A DNA stretch of 64,000 nt from Pseudoips prasinana (GCA_951640165.1 OX621234.1:23254549-23318548); one strand, 5' to 3'; positions 45,966 to 58,472 are shown, counted from the stretch's first letter. Notes: generated by a model from the letters alone, not told the origin. Program-made: numbers and translations.

Positions 45966-47003
45966 AGTAGTGAAAGCCTGTTTGAGTAACTGGCAATGTT
46001 ATGTTAAAATATAAAAAACTCAAGCGCTTCAAATTCGTTCATGCGTACCGTGGGCGCCTGTGGTACTTTCGTAATAAACCCTCCACGCCGATTTCTAAGA
46101 GGGACTAGACGGCTTGGGCCTCCTCTCGGCTCTGTTGGCCGGTAACAGCAAAAGCCTTCTAGGTTAATTGTAAACACCATTATTGTCATTTATGTATTTT
46201 CAATTTTATAAAGGGACTTTCTTTCTTAATTGAACTCGTTCATATTAACATAAAATTGTAGCTGCTATTGTTCAATTTGAAAGTTATTGCGTTCCAGAGT
46301 CTGTTTTTATCCAACCGCAGAAAATAAGATCCTGGGTGCAATTTCCGGTTTAACTCAATTTGTGTTTTTGTGATTTTGTAGTGGCAGCATAGAGTCAGGA
46401 AATGGACATTGAGCAGAGATATGGGAAAATACAGCCTCAATATGTAGTACATACATATATGGGCTTCAAATATCTGACCTTGTTCTTTTAAAATAGCGTC
46501 ATTAGAGAAAAACCTTGCAATCGTATCAATTTACGCAGGAAATTCATCAACCATTAATGTCAAGTTGTCTTACTTTTTGTACATTTATAACCACTACTAA
46601 GTAGCTATTTGTATTGTGAAACACCTGCAAAATTAGGCTTTAATAAATAGGTTTAAAGCTTGATTTTCTATGATAACGGGGAACTAAGCGACGATCATTA
46701 TAATCTGTCGGTACTTACTACTTCAGTGTCTACTATATGCAACTGGGCGTAGCATGCCCACATTATGACATACATTGGTATAATTCACATGTTTTTGATA
46801 ATATATCCGTAGTAATATACTCGTGTGCTCGATGAATGGTACACGTGACTGTCACGTTTTTCTCTTGTTTATCCGCTGCACTTGATTGTCAAGAACATGT
46901 ATTATGCGGATAAGGATGAACTGCAGCGAATATTGAACACAATGATTGTCCCCATTATACTGCCAGTTACAGGTATCGCATTATACAGACTATCCTAATC
47001 CTC
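45966..47003. other. Stretch without a recognised gene
   Basis: Mixed-composition DNA (46040-46160 is relatively GC-rich) followed by AT-rich DNA. I see no supportable element. Confidence 0.4.
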
Positions 47004-47262
47004 TGACGGGCCGATTGGCGTGGTTGATAAATGCTAGCCTTTCACGCCGCAGGTCGTTGGTTTGATTCCGACCCAAGACAGATTTTTGTGCGCATGAAAT
47101 GTCTGTTTGTCCTGAGCCTAAGTATGTATTTACAAAAGAAAAGTATTATATGTAATATATCAGTTATCCGGTTTCCATAGTACCATCTTTGCTTAGTTTG
47201 GGATCAGATGGCCGTGTGTGAATAATGTCCCAGGACCTTATACTAAATAATCTTCCTAAATA
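47004..47262 (+). mobile_element. tRNA-derived SINE, family C, full copy
   Basis: The A-box-like gattggcgtggttgataa and B-box-like ggtttgattccgacc are spaced as in a tRNA promoter. The body is atgtctgtttgtcctgagcc, then atatatcagttatccggttt and a tail near ggccgtgtgtgaataatgtc. Other copies lie at 38929-39100 (truncated) and 57857-57990 (reverse, partial). Confidence 0.8.
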
Positions 47263-47277
47263 GTCGTGTGTATTATT

Positions 47278-47650
47278 GAAACTAGTAATCAGCAAATTGA
47301 TGGACAAATGCTACTGCATCCTAACGCTTTAGGCCTAAAAACGCCCCACACCTGACACCTGAGTAACATTAAACAGTTTAAAATTTAAGTGAAGAGGAAC
47401 ATAGCGTTCTTTCGACCTATAAGCTAAATGACTAGGGAAGTACTTTTATCTGGCAGAATACTATAGAAACTAGTAATCAGCAAATTGATAGACAAATGCT
47501 ACTGCATCCTAACGCTTTAGGCCTAAAAACGCCCCACACCTGACACCTTAGTAACATTAAACAGTTTAAAATTTAAGTGAAGAGGAACATAGCGTTCTTT
47601 CGACCTATAAGCTAAACGACTAGGGAAGTACTTCTATCTGGCAGAATACA
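47278..47650. repeat. Recent tandem duplication, 188-bp unit, two copies
   Basis: Unit 1 runs 47278-47465 and unit 2 starts at 47466 with gaaactagtaatcagcaaat. Only about four substitutions separate them (e.g. gatgg/gatag, gctaaatg/gctaaacg). No coding frame spans them. Confidence 0.95.
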
Positions 47651-48370
47651 ATCCATCTATTAACACTGCAATATTAATCATGTGGTCATAGGGGTGAGGT
47701 ATAGTAGCAGAGCTCATAGGAAGGTTTGGCGACGGGTGTGGATCGCAAGCATCACAAACTAGGCTACGCTACGGTAAGCTTGTATACCGGGACTTCCGAC
47801 GGGACGAATCTTTCTGAAAAATTATGTTATGTCATCGTATCTTATTATGTTTGAAGTTGCCAAAATTATTATGTTCATATACAACTGGATTTCTTATTCG
47901 TCAGTTACAATATAGAAGTAAATATTATTATTATTTAATCAAGTTTTATTAACTATCCAATCAATTATCTCATTTATCCCATAGCAATTTTGTAGCGGAA
48001 TCTTGTGATGAATTGTGTACAGTCCTTTTACTACAGTGACAAATAAACATTAAGATTTTTTGCTAAAATTAATAGCTGCAGCTAATTCTGGTAATGGTAA
48101 TAAAGATATATATGCTATAAATGAAAATCAAAGTAATTCTCCTTATGACAAAAAAATTGCACCTTAAGCGGTTACAAAAACTGTATGATACCATTTTAAT
48201 AAAACTAGTTTAACTTGAATACCTGAAAACTTTTCACATCTGCAAACCTTTTTGCCGACAGTTAACGTTATTTTTACTTTTTCAATATTTTTTAAATTAA
48301 AGTTTATATATAGTATCATGTACCCGGTAAGCGTAACAATGCCTCGTACGTAAACAAAAATCCATAAGCG

Positions 48371-48701
48371 ATATACGACATGTAACGTAATTAACGCACA
48401 CCCTCCAACACCCCAATTAGAATATTATGTTGTAATCATAATACATACACTGAATTTTTATTTTAACACGTATATGCATTATAATTAATAAAACTGCGAT
48501 TTAAAAAGTCTTATTACTTTGACTTACGTTCCTTTTCAATTTGTTCTGACTGTACAGGGTTAATATGACAATAATTTCCGTAGTTTTAATTATTTTGGAA
48601 TAAAAAATTACCCATATTAAAATTTATATAAATCAATTCAGTAAACGATTCTGAACAAACTAATTTCAGGATGTGCGTTAATTAAGTTACATGTTGTATA
48701 T
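48371..48701. mobile_element. Small MITE with 33-bp inverted termini
   Basis: Bases 48371-48403 (atatacgacatgtaacg...) and 48669-48701 are inverted copies with about three mismatches; both contain ttaattaacgcaca-type sequence. The ~265-bp interior is AT-rich. A TA duplication is possible but ambiguous. Confidence 0.6.
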
Positions 48702-48719
48702 TTACCTGCGGTTGAACAC

Positions 48720-49754
48720 GCTACCGCGAGGCCAGCGTGGCAGTCGAGCAGTTATTATTATATAATATAGTATAATTGGTATATTTATTTATATATATTT
48801 TTATTTAATAAGATACATGTTTACATCTGTTGACTTTTGTTAATTTAAGGTCAATTAATACAAACACTTTACCTACTCAGTTTTTTGGATTCTTGTATAA
48901 TATTTCGTATAAGGTTGTTTGTTGTCTGGAATTGTGTTAAGTTATTATACCTCATTATGTTCCCTAGGTTCTAATAAAGAGTATTTTACATTGACATAGT
49001 CTGAATATTAATACTTGGAATTTGTTTGTTATATTTAAACTATAACTTCTAAGAAGAAATAACTATTCTCCCAATCGCTAGTAAAGTATGATAAAAGTGC
49101 AAGAAGCAAAGAACTCGCATATGTCCTTGCCGTGAGACAATGTAATGATTCCATTACTCATATTAGATCAAATCATCAAATCAAACTCAAATGTGTTTTT
49201 GTGGTAAAAATCGTAAATGGTCTTATTGCCCTTTGTAGTTACTATCATATAGCAAATTCTGAACGTGAGCCTGTTGAAAGAATGAAAATTAATAAAAATA
49301 AAATTGTGTCCTTTGATTTTTTTTTAGATGACATTAGATAATTTTCTTTTCATATTTATATTAATTAGAAATAACAGTCTTTAGTTTCGTTCTCAGTTAT
49401 GTTATTTTAAAGGCTTTCTTAAATTTATATTGCATTGTAAAAACTGCAGTTCCCTTAAAAAGCAAGTTTTGCGATGACTTTCAACAAAACGAAAGGTCAC
49501 ACTTTCAAATTCGCTGGAGTTAACTAGAGGCAAGACGATGTTTCTCCCTGTTTTTGATGTGGTCTGGCACAGTCTGACAGCTCTGGTACGACCAACTAAA
49601 ACTGTTAGGAACATCGTGTACAAAGAAGATTTGTAAAATCAATTCTGGTTTCCTTACTCTTATCATGACTTTTTGTTGTAGGTTACATTGGTAATCATTT
49701 AAAATTGTCGCGGACGAAGTTGCGGGTAACAGCTAGTAAGTAATAAATAATAAT
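48720..49754. other. Stretch without a recognised gene
   Basis: AT-rich. An 'actagctg'-family tail in reverse lies at 49706-49738 (gaagttgcgggtaacagcta). No other element was recognised. Confidence 0.4.
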
Positions 49755-50080
49755 GTCTTCCTGGTCAAATATTGGCCATAGCGGCCAGTCTCAGTGGAGA
49801 CTATCTCTTTGCACAGTGCACAAGTGTGTTGCGCACACACTTGGGGCTACTTTCTATCCCATCACTCTCATGATTCGATGGGACAACTAGCAACACGACC
49901 GGAAAGAGACCGACGGATGGGCAGGAGGCACGGGCGTATAGGTAATACCGCCAACTTCCTGACTTTGGGCCGATAATGAGAAATTTTCTTTACGGAAAAA
50001 ATCACAATATAACTTTTCGGCCGACCAGAGATTTCAACCTAAGACCTCATTACCTGTGGCTGAACATGCCACCACTACAA
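49755..50080. mobile_element. SINE-like repeat, family E
   Basis: The first ~200 bases (cctggtcaaatattggccat, ggccagtctcagtggagac, gatgggacaactagcaacac) are an inverted match to 58035-58275. On its far side, in reverse, is a B-box-like ggttgaaatctc. The direction of transcription is probably minus. Confidence 0.55.
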
Positions 50081-50639
50081 TAAGTAGTAAATATTTAAAT
50101 AATTCAAATTACAATAAGAATACTTAACAGAACAATAGGCGATCAAATAAAAATTTACCGTCCGTATAAGTAGCTGTACTAGTATTCATTTTTTAACGGC
50201 GGAAAGCGCCTTCTTTATTGAATAAGCAATCTCAATAATTTTGCTACATACTAGACTACATTGTTTAAAACACATTTTATTGTTTAAGATTCTATAACAA
50301 ACTTCCCAATAATATTAGAGAATTGTCTACGAAAAAGTTTAAAATAATTATTAAAGCCAAATTGTGTAGCAGGGCATATTACAAAATTTCTCATTATCTA
50401 AGTATAAAAGTGCTTGGGATTGACTTGTTCTGAGTCAACACACATAATTGTAATTAATCTTAAGTATATTTTATTTTAAAAAAGGATTCCTACTGAGTTT
50501 TCTGGCAGTGTTTCTCAGTAGCTGCTACGTCATGCACTGCACGGTAGGGTAAACAAAATGACAATTCCACATAAATGTAATTTTTTTACGGAATAAATAA
50601 TTTTTGACTTTATCGTATTTAAATAACGACTACAAGTAG

Positions 50640-52100
50640 TAGTGGTTAAGAGAGCATTGCTACCGACTCGGCACCCTCCTGTTTTGGTTTCGAAGAGGAC
50701 AACTACACATGTGGACTATAAATGGTGGTACTAAGCCTGGGTACGCTTTATGTCACCCGATAGATGTTCAATGGACCAAGTCCTTTCCCAACCCTTTCCA
50801 CATTACACCACACTTAAATAATACCCCAACAATTAAGCATATTGCTTTAGATAAGAACAATTATTATTATGAAAATTGGAACTTATTAATACTTTTTCAA
50901 TACATTTAATTTTAAATCACAAAGGTAAACGGCAAGAATGTATGAGACTTTTGTACCGCTAGTAAAATTTCGTGTTACGGGATATTTTATGTTTTAATTG
51001 GTGGTTAATGTGATAGAAAAGGCATTTTTAATTTCTTAGATTTTTAAAACTTGGGATACAAAAGTTATAGCCAGTTTTATTTTAAGGTTACGTTTGGTAA
51101 TCTGTGGGTCAACGCCATGACCGTGGAAACATTGCAGTTCGAAAATCACTCTTACTGCCTAAGTAATAAAGATACTGTAAATATCAAAGTGTGTCTACTG
51201 ATATGGCAATGAAATGCTAGTGTTAACTAGTGTACCAATGAAGATAGTTACTTATTATATTTACATAAACATTGTTATGGTGATAAAGTAAATGTTGTAG
51301 CTCTTTTTATAGTTTTTTACATGGATTTATTCCGAACCTGCCCCGAAAACCTTAAACGGGTCGCGAGTTAGGTTAGGAAGATGCAAAAAGCTATTATTTG
51401 TTGAAATAATGAAAAGGTCTGTATTTCCATTAATTACATAGTTCATAACCCAGTGTACATTTGTGTGAGGTTGCGAGGGGTTATATATGAGGTTTTGAGT
51501 GGAGGTAAATATAACAATAGATTCTTTGTTTTTGTAACTACATTAATTTTATTGATATTATTATTAATTTATCCTTAGTATTACTTCATCTAAGAATATC
51601 TTCATATAAGTACCAAACAATAATTATCACATAGCACAAAGCAACATTGGGTTTAGACAAGCATTATCCGAAGAGAGTGAAGTTCTCAACTTCACTCTCT
51701 TCGGATAATGCTTGTCTTCTTAGTCGGGACTACAAACTTCTTGCAAACGAATGTTGCAATTAACACATTGCGTCATTTTAATTAAATGATAAAGCGTCCT
51801 CTCGTGTATCCACTTTCAACAAATATATATTAAAGCACGGAGGAACTGATGCTGAACTCATGTAATATCTGCAAGATAATTTGCTAAATTGATGACATGT
51901 ATCAAAACAACAGCAATAAATACCTGACAGATTGTCTTTGCCTGTCAATAAATAATTGCCATGAACAAAAAAAATATTGACGCCGAAAATCGTTCCTATT
52001 CTAAATCATTAAATAATTACGATTTAATTCTACTGCTGTGCTTTCTTAGGTATAATGAATAAAATCTATAATTATATGATTTATATGTAATGTTGTTCCC
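50640..52100. other. Stretch without a recognised gene, one hairpin
   Basis: A weak tRNA-like head (agtggttaagagag ... ggtttcgaagagg) lies at 50636-50700. The remainder is AT-rich. The 51656-51716 palindrome is listed separately. Confidence 0.4.
51656..51716. repeat. Perfect palindrome, 29-bp arms, 3-nt loop
   Basis: The arms gacaagcattatccgaagag... (51656-51684) and 51688-51716 are exact inverted copies around ctc. No rho-type or histone-type terminator logic applies here, and no gene ends nearby. Confidence 0.98.
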
Positions 52101-52115
52101 ATTTATACATAATTA

Positions 52116-52453
52116 ACTAGCTGTGCCACGCGGTGTTACCCGCGTTAAATTTTATAAATTTTCTTTGCTATAAACCTCACGGAGCCCGAGACCTTTCCAA
52201 CGAATGCAAAACCGTGGAAATCGGTTCGTGCGTTCTGGAGTTATAGCGTCAGGAAGGAAAACCCGACTAATTTTTATATAGTAGACTAGCTGTGCCCCGC
52301 GGGGTTACCCGCGTTAAATTTTATAAATTTTCTTTGCTATAAGCCTCACGGAGCTCGAGCCCTTTCCAACGAATGCAAAACCGTGGAAATCGGTTCGTGC
52401 GTTCTGGAGTTATAGCGTCAGGAAGGAAAACCCGACTTATTTTTATATAGTAG
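52116..52453 (+). repeat. Two tandem copies (169-bp unit) of the 'actagctgtgcc' repeat
   Basis: Unit 1 is 52116-52284 and unit 2 is 52285-52453. They differ at only a handful of sites (ccacgcggtg/ccccgcgggg, agcccgag/agctcgag). Each begins actagctgtgcc and ends tttttatatagta. Confidence 0.95.
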
Positions 52454-53481
52454 ATTATAATTTCGACATTTATATTATTTTACACATGGCAATTTTTGTA
52501 AACGTAACTGCGTTTAGTTTACGATTTTATAACGTTTATTTATTGAAAATTTTATTAATTAATCCCATGTTCTAAAAATATTATACTTACATTAAAATCA
52601 ATACCTTAGTTGTCTTAACAAGTGGTACAAATTATATAGCTGAACAACAACGGAAGTATGCGATACGAATTCTGCCATTCTCTTTTCAATACAAATACAA
52701 TTTTTTAATTTATAACGATAAAATTTCAGGAGAATTTTATTGATACGCGTCTGTGTGCATAATTTATAGAAATAAGGCAGAAATCTTGTTTATTTTACAC
52801 AACTATATGTTCAATGTATGGTAACACTTTTTTATTGTTCAAAGCATACGGTCAAAATGAAAAAGGCCATTCTCTGTGACACTTAATACAGAGAAAAACA
52901 ATAGCGACGTTTCACATTCAGACTAAATTGATATAAAATTGCATTGAAATTGAAATTGCATCGCATCATGGTATCCATAAAGACTTACCTGAATTTACTG
53001 TGAACTTTCTTCTTTATAAAATATCACTATAGCGATGGTTTTAAAACATATTTTTGTCACCTCAAGATAACGTCTAAAAACAGTACAAGTTGGTTCAAAA
53101 TATAAAATTACAATTAGCGGAATTAACACTACGTATTAATTTTATATTTTGAATGTTATGGATTTCTGAAAAGTAACGCCTTTACTTATTACAAGTTAGA
53201 TTGCGTTCTCAAATTTGCTATCTAATTTTGTTTTTTTACATATTGTGTTCTTTTTTTTACCGTGACCTAATGACGATTTAGAACAAGCATTTGGACGATG
53301 AATACTAAATACCTAAAAGTCCTTACAATTGACTTCACTTACGGAATATATTACACTTCCCAACTGCTATGTTTGACCTACTATAACTAAGTAAAGATGT
53401 TTATTTTTTAGATAGTATTGAGTATGCTTACGTAGAGTAATTCATATTTTGTGTATTTCTTCTTCAGAAAAAAACATATTA

Positions 53482-53637
53482 TGCTGTGTGGTGACGGCAT
53501 AGAATATCGTTACTTCATCTCATCCCGTGGGGGGCGCAGAAATCGTCCGAGGGAATACCTACCAGCGAACGGGCAGTAGCGTTTTTCTGTGAACTATGAC
53601 CATCAAACTGCTATCGCCAACCCGACTGCCAAACATT
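53482..53637 (+). mobile_element. RTE element 5'-end fragment
   Basis: It starts tgctgtgtggtgacggca exactly as the full element does at 33901. It continues through catcccgtggggggcg, cgtccgagggaatacc, gaacgggcagtagcg and gccaacccgactgccaa, then similarity ends. A LINE fragment keeping the 5' and lacking the 3' end is unusual. It is an internally deleted element or was cut by a later event. Confidence 0.75.
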
Positions 53638-54139
53638 AGGTACACGAGAAGACAGCTCATATGAATAAAAAGTATAACAGCTTAAGTACTACAATTTTCT
53701 ATTTTATAATTGTTACAAAATAAGTCAACATCGATTACTTGACACATAATTTTGAATGTTCTACTCGGCCGCACCATGTAACTCTTAAATCTATAAATTA
53801 GAGTTAACTACTGGTACGTATAGAAGTCTTAGATTTTTCATTTTCTCTACTAACTCAGAACAGTCAATGGTGACGTTCGCCAGCTAGTGTAGAAACACCA
53901 AGTCCTTTATTTTACTACGTTCACCGAATTCATTTACTTCCTGTAAATGAATAGTTTTGAATCGATCTATGTAGTCAGGTAGGTAGAGACTAGCATGAAA
54001 CTGAATGTATCTCATGTATTTTTTGTTTAGCATCTCAGGTGATGTCTGTATTTCGGATAGTTAAAATTTAAGATAGACAGATATACTTTACTACACCAAA
54101 TCAAAATGTTACTTAAACTATAAGGTGCAAACGTTGGTA

Positions 54140-55748
54140 GACTAGGGTCGATAATTTGAAAAACCAAAAAAATAATAGTAGGATGAAACCCATTAGAAAA
54201 GGAGGGGAATATTATAAAAATCAAAAGGAAAAATAATTTACGGGCGATCTGAGGTCGGGAAGGGGATGGGGGTGAGTTTTTAAGGGTACAAAACGGTTTT
54301 TCTCGATTTCCGGCAAAACTAAAAGTCCTATCGAAAAGAGTCAAATGGCAAAGTTGTAGGTAATAAAAAGATCTAAAACTTTTGTATTTACACTTTTTTC
54401 ACATAACATAAAATTTATGTGAAAACTTCAATAAACCAAGTTTTTGGTTTTTTATTTTTATCTTTTACATAAATTTCTTTTTTAACGAAATTTGGTGAAA
54501 ACTTACCTTTTTATGTCCCATATACGCTGTAATTTATTTGATTAAAAATATTTATTTTTTCACCTTATTTTGAATTAATATCGAAAAAGCACCCTAATTT
54601 TCAATCGAAAAGTCACCCGTCAAAATATCAACTTTTTTCAAAAAGTTGGTATGTTTTCTGTTCGTTGAAATCTCTACTTTCCGATGGTGAAAAAAACTAT
54701 ATATACCTATAGTAAATCTTCTCAGAAAATGCAAAAAAATCTAATTCTTTTTTTAATTACTATAAAAAAATTTGAGCTATTTATTAAAATCAACACTTTA
54801 ATTACTCAAAAAACATTAGATTACATGTAACATTGATAAAAAAAAAATGCAAGTAAAAATATACTACTATAATTAACAAACAAATAAGTTAATAAAATTA
54901 ATATTTAATAAGACATCTACAATATTTGGAGAAAGTTGTCGAATCTTCTTTAAATTATATATAATTAATTATGTCTATTTATATTTTAAGATAAATTATA
55001 TACCTGAGTGACCTACGAAAATTAGTAGCCCATCAAAAGGTATTTCATGGAGAAGTGGGGAAGGGGCTAGGCGGGTCTGGGTCTTACTACATACATACTA
55101 ATAATAATCTCCTTAATTTTGCACAAACAAATTTAGTTAATCCCATAAAAAAAAATATATTTCAAAATACATAAAATATATTAAAAATCTATAAAATATA
55201 TATCGTAAATATATTTTTTATAACAAACGTTTGGTCGATTTTCAAATATATTTTATACATTTCAAATTATTTCAGATATATTCAAAATATATGAAATATA
55301 TATGAAAATCAGCCAAAAGTTAGTTATTAAAAATATATTTACTATACATATTTTTTACATATTTATACATTTTAAATAGATTTTTAATATATTTATAATA
55401 TATTTTTGATACATTTTGACATTTATTTCTTTAATATTGTGTTGTTTAAAAATATTGTAAACAATTGTATGTTGTTGTTTAAAAAAAATGTTAAAAATTA
55501 AAAATAATGTAATGTAAACTACAACTTTGCCATTTGACTTTTTTTGATGGGACTTTTAGTTTTGCCGGAAATCGAGAAAAACCGTTTTTTACCCTTAAAA
55601 ACTCACCCCCATCCCCTTCCCGACCTCAGATCGCCCGTAAATTATTTTTCCTTTCATTTTTATAATATTCCCCTCCTTTTCTAATGGGTTTCATCCTACT
55701 ATTATTTTATTTCACTTTTTATTATTTTTAAACGCTTCTACCCTGGTC
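54140..55748. mobile_element. 1.6 kb element with ~220-bp inverted arms and TA flanks
   Basis: The left arm (54140-54360) and right arm (55519-55748) are inverted copies. They are roughly 95 percent identical over the inner 190 bases (e.g. ggatgaaacccattagaaaa, gcgatctgaggtcgggaagg, tttccggcaaaactaaaagt). The outer ends read gac(t/c)agggt, flanked by TA (54138-54139, 55749-55750), which suggests a Tc1/mariner-type MITE. The interior is very AT-rich with repeated atatatttt motifs and no transposase. Confidence 0.75.
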
Positions 55749-55879
55749 TATTATAGCTAATGTAGCAATCTCTTCCACGCAGTCGTTGGATGAACCAAAG
55801 CACTGTAGGGAGTCATAGTTTTAATTGGCAGTGCATCTACTAATACACAAAAATTTACCCATATATATAGCTCAGTACA

Positions 55880-56400
55880 TATATTTTGGTATCCTAGTAA
55901 TATTATAAATGTGAAAGTTTGTGAGTATGGATGTATGGATGTTTGATAGTATCAGCGTCAGATATGACACATATCACAGTAGTGAATTCCAAAACGAGTA
56001 GCTTCTACGCTGAAAGATTTGTCTTCTAAATTTGTAGAATGCAAATGAAGTTTTAAATTATAGAGTATTTATATAATTAGCAAAGGCGAATGGGGCATAA
56101 CTCGAGCTTTCTATGAAATTCCAAATATGGACCCTTAACAGTAATTTTGAAGAAGTTTGTCCTCCGTAAGGTCGAGATAGATTTTATTTGTATAGTTAAG
56201 TATTCGAAGAAGTGACTGTGCCAGGCCAATTTTAGTAGCAGTTGGGAGTAAAATACGGAACAGCCTCAACGAGTCGGCTGCCGTACGCAGTTTTGCGATT
56301 GGTTTGTTCCTTTTGTCGAAAACCCCTGAAAGTGTTTGGTCACGTTAGCCGAGAGTTTAAAGTTTAATTCAATTTAATTTACAGATAGATACACTATTTA
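55880..56400. other. Stretch without a recognised gene
   Basis: It begins with a repeat-tail-like aatattataaatgtgaaagt then gagtatggatgtatggatg. The rest is unremarkable. Confidence 0.4.
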
Positions 56401-56402
56401 CC

Positions 56403-57230
56403 CTAAAAGGCGTCCAATAATCCCTCCGCATCGCTTATGGAAAATGTGCCCAGAAGGCTGGCCGCATTGCCACGCTGGATCGCAATGCTGATCCTCTGGC
56501 CCAAGAATAGACCAGCCCTCTGATCATGTGAAGCGTCGATCAAACGTTTAGTTATTTCCAGAAATATTAAATGTGCGCTTGGACCCCATGGTCCTAAGGT
56601 TTCTACCCCAAACGGCTCAAAAACAAAATTTGCAGCCAAATTTGTGTATTTGCGCCGTTTAAGGGTTTCCGCCAAAGCAGCAGCAGCGCCTGCAGAACCC
56701 GACGTATGGGGAAGATGGGAGGGCGCCAGGGTGTCTACGCATGTTGCGTCCCACACCAAGGGCCTACCCATCTTCCACGGAACCAAAGACATACCATCGG
56801 GTCTCTTTCCATCATCACGTGCCAAGCCGCTTGGTTCTAGAACCGCTGGGACGTCAACGCTGGAAAGAGCCCGACGGATTATATTATTGAGCCCACTGTG
56901 GCGTGAGATTCTGCCCGCGCTACGGCAACATGATAGACCATGGCGTCCAAGATGATCGACTGCTTCCCCACACCTACAACGATGCGGAGCAACGCATGAG
57001 ACACTCAGACGGAGGCCGGCAGCGACGCGAAAAGTACCGTTGTCCAGCATAGTACCTATGTTGGCCGACGGTAACGCCTGTAACCATAAACCCGACTCCC
57101 ATTCTCCCACAGCCAGTTCACGAGCGCGTTCCGCGAGGTTCGTGCATGTATTTATGAGATTATTACGCACTAACTCGCAGAGCGGCTGGTCCCACTGTTT
57201 CTGGGAGGACGGGTTCGTGGTATCTGTAGT
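56403..57230 (-). pseudogene. Retroelement ORF C-terminus with zinc-knuckle and PD-(D/E)XK-like nuclease signature, 5'-truncated
   Basis: The minus-strand frame is open from about 57230 with no start codon of its own. It reads KQWDQPLCELV, ESGLWLQALPSANIGTML and a Cys/His cluster (CRCGEAVDHLGRHGLSC). KRPDG and WDATCVDT follow, then a conserved K region (LKRRKYTNLA), ending in ISDAEGLLDAF. The Cys/His cluster followed by PD...D...K resembles the restriction-like endonuclease end of some non-LTR retrotransposons. I recall similar frames at the ends of reverse-transcriptase genes in many arthropods. The GC content is far above its surroundings. No reverse transcriptase is attached; the clade is uncertain. 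Confidence 0.6.
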
Positions 57231-57249
57231 TTCTCTATTTTAGGTTATA

Positions 57250-57850
57250 ATTTCATTTTATGTAATTTAATTATTTTTTTAAATAAAATATTCTTCTTGT
57301 CGTTTGTTACTTTAAGTATTTAATTTATAAATCTATATTTCTAAATTAAATTGAATTAAAAGTAAGTAAAAAAGTAGTAGTGATAAAACGCCACCCTGTG
57401 GCACGCCAGCGCTGTTGTAAGACTACGACGAGTAAGTATCATCGATGCGGAGTCGTTGCCGACGGCCAAACAGGTAACTTCGAAACTAATCAATTGCCAT
57501 TGGAGATATTTTAAGTGAGCGTAATATGCCCAGTAGATTGTCGATGTCGACAGTGTTGCAAGCGTTGCTAAAAGCGCAAGCACAGGTTACTTTCCACACT
57601 CCATACCTACCCGAATATATCCGTAACAATTACAAGAGCAGTGACTGTACTGTCACTTGGATGGAATCCAGATTGTAAATGATTAAACAGGACATTCTTA
57701 CAGAGGAATGATCTCAGTTGGTTATGGGTGAGGTGTTTTAGAACTTTGGAAAGGAGTGGTAGTTAGTATAGAACTTGGATAGTATACGGAATAGGATCAG
57801 GGATTCGGTTTTTGTGTAACTTTACCTCTTCTTTATACAGTACGATACAA
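57250..57850. other. Stretch without a recognised gene
   Basis: AT-rich, then a mixed stretch (57390-57730) with fragments such as gtggcacgccagcgctgt. In reverse complement this stretch may be weakly coding (retroelement scrap), but I cannot identify it. Confidence 0.3.
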
Positions 57851-57856
57851 TATCCT

Positions 57857-57990
57857 AGGTCATTATTTACATACGGCCATCTGATCTCGAACTAAGCAGA
57901 GCTTGTACTATGGAAACCAGATAACAGATATACTACATATACTACTTTTCTTCTGTAAATATGTACTAATACAGATAATGAGCACTTATA
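57857..57990 (-). mobile_element. SINE family C, reverse partial copy
   Basis: The reverse complement carries acttttctt-flanked gtatatctgttatctggttt and gatcagatggccgtatg as in 47004-47262. Confidence 0.65.
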
Positions 57991-58034
57991 CAAATCCCGG
58001 GTCGGGCTGAAAAGTGATTTTGGGATTTTTCTGT

Positions 58035-58275
58035 AATATTATTTATATACCGCCGTGCGGCGGAGAGCACGTACGGCCGCCGCGCGCCGGTCCTGTACCT
58101 CACCTGTTTTGGGTCGTGTCGCTAATCGTCCTATTGGATAAGTAACTATTAGAATGTTAGAATATAAAGTGCCGCTTTGTGTGTGTACACACATAATACG
58201 TCCCGCGCAGATGGCACACACATGAGATGTCTCTATTGAGACTGGTCGCCGTGGTCAAATTTGACCAGGAGGACA
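58035..58275. mobile_element. SINE-like repeat, family E, opposite orientation to 49755
   Basis: It is an inverted match to 49755-49960, including tctctattgagactggtcgc and gtcaaatttgaccaggagga. It contains a GC-rich patch (ccgccgcgcgccggtcctg). Confidence 0.6.
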
Positions 58276-58472
58276 TTATTTCTTTTATTATATGTTTGAC
58301 AAGTCTATCACTGAAGGCAATTTGTATGGATTTTAATCAATGGATAGCTGCGCTACAGTTCTTACCTTTTTGGCTATCCCATACATAACATGTGGTAGAT
58401 AACCCATTGTTGTAAGTTCTAAAGGACATGATTATTATTACTATTGTTATTATCATATAAAAAATGTCGGAT

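Noticed and set aside
56644..57243. Plus-strand open frames opposite the nuclease-like retroelement frame
   Set aside because: GC-rich antisense shadows; the minus-strand frame carries the recognisable motifs.
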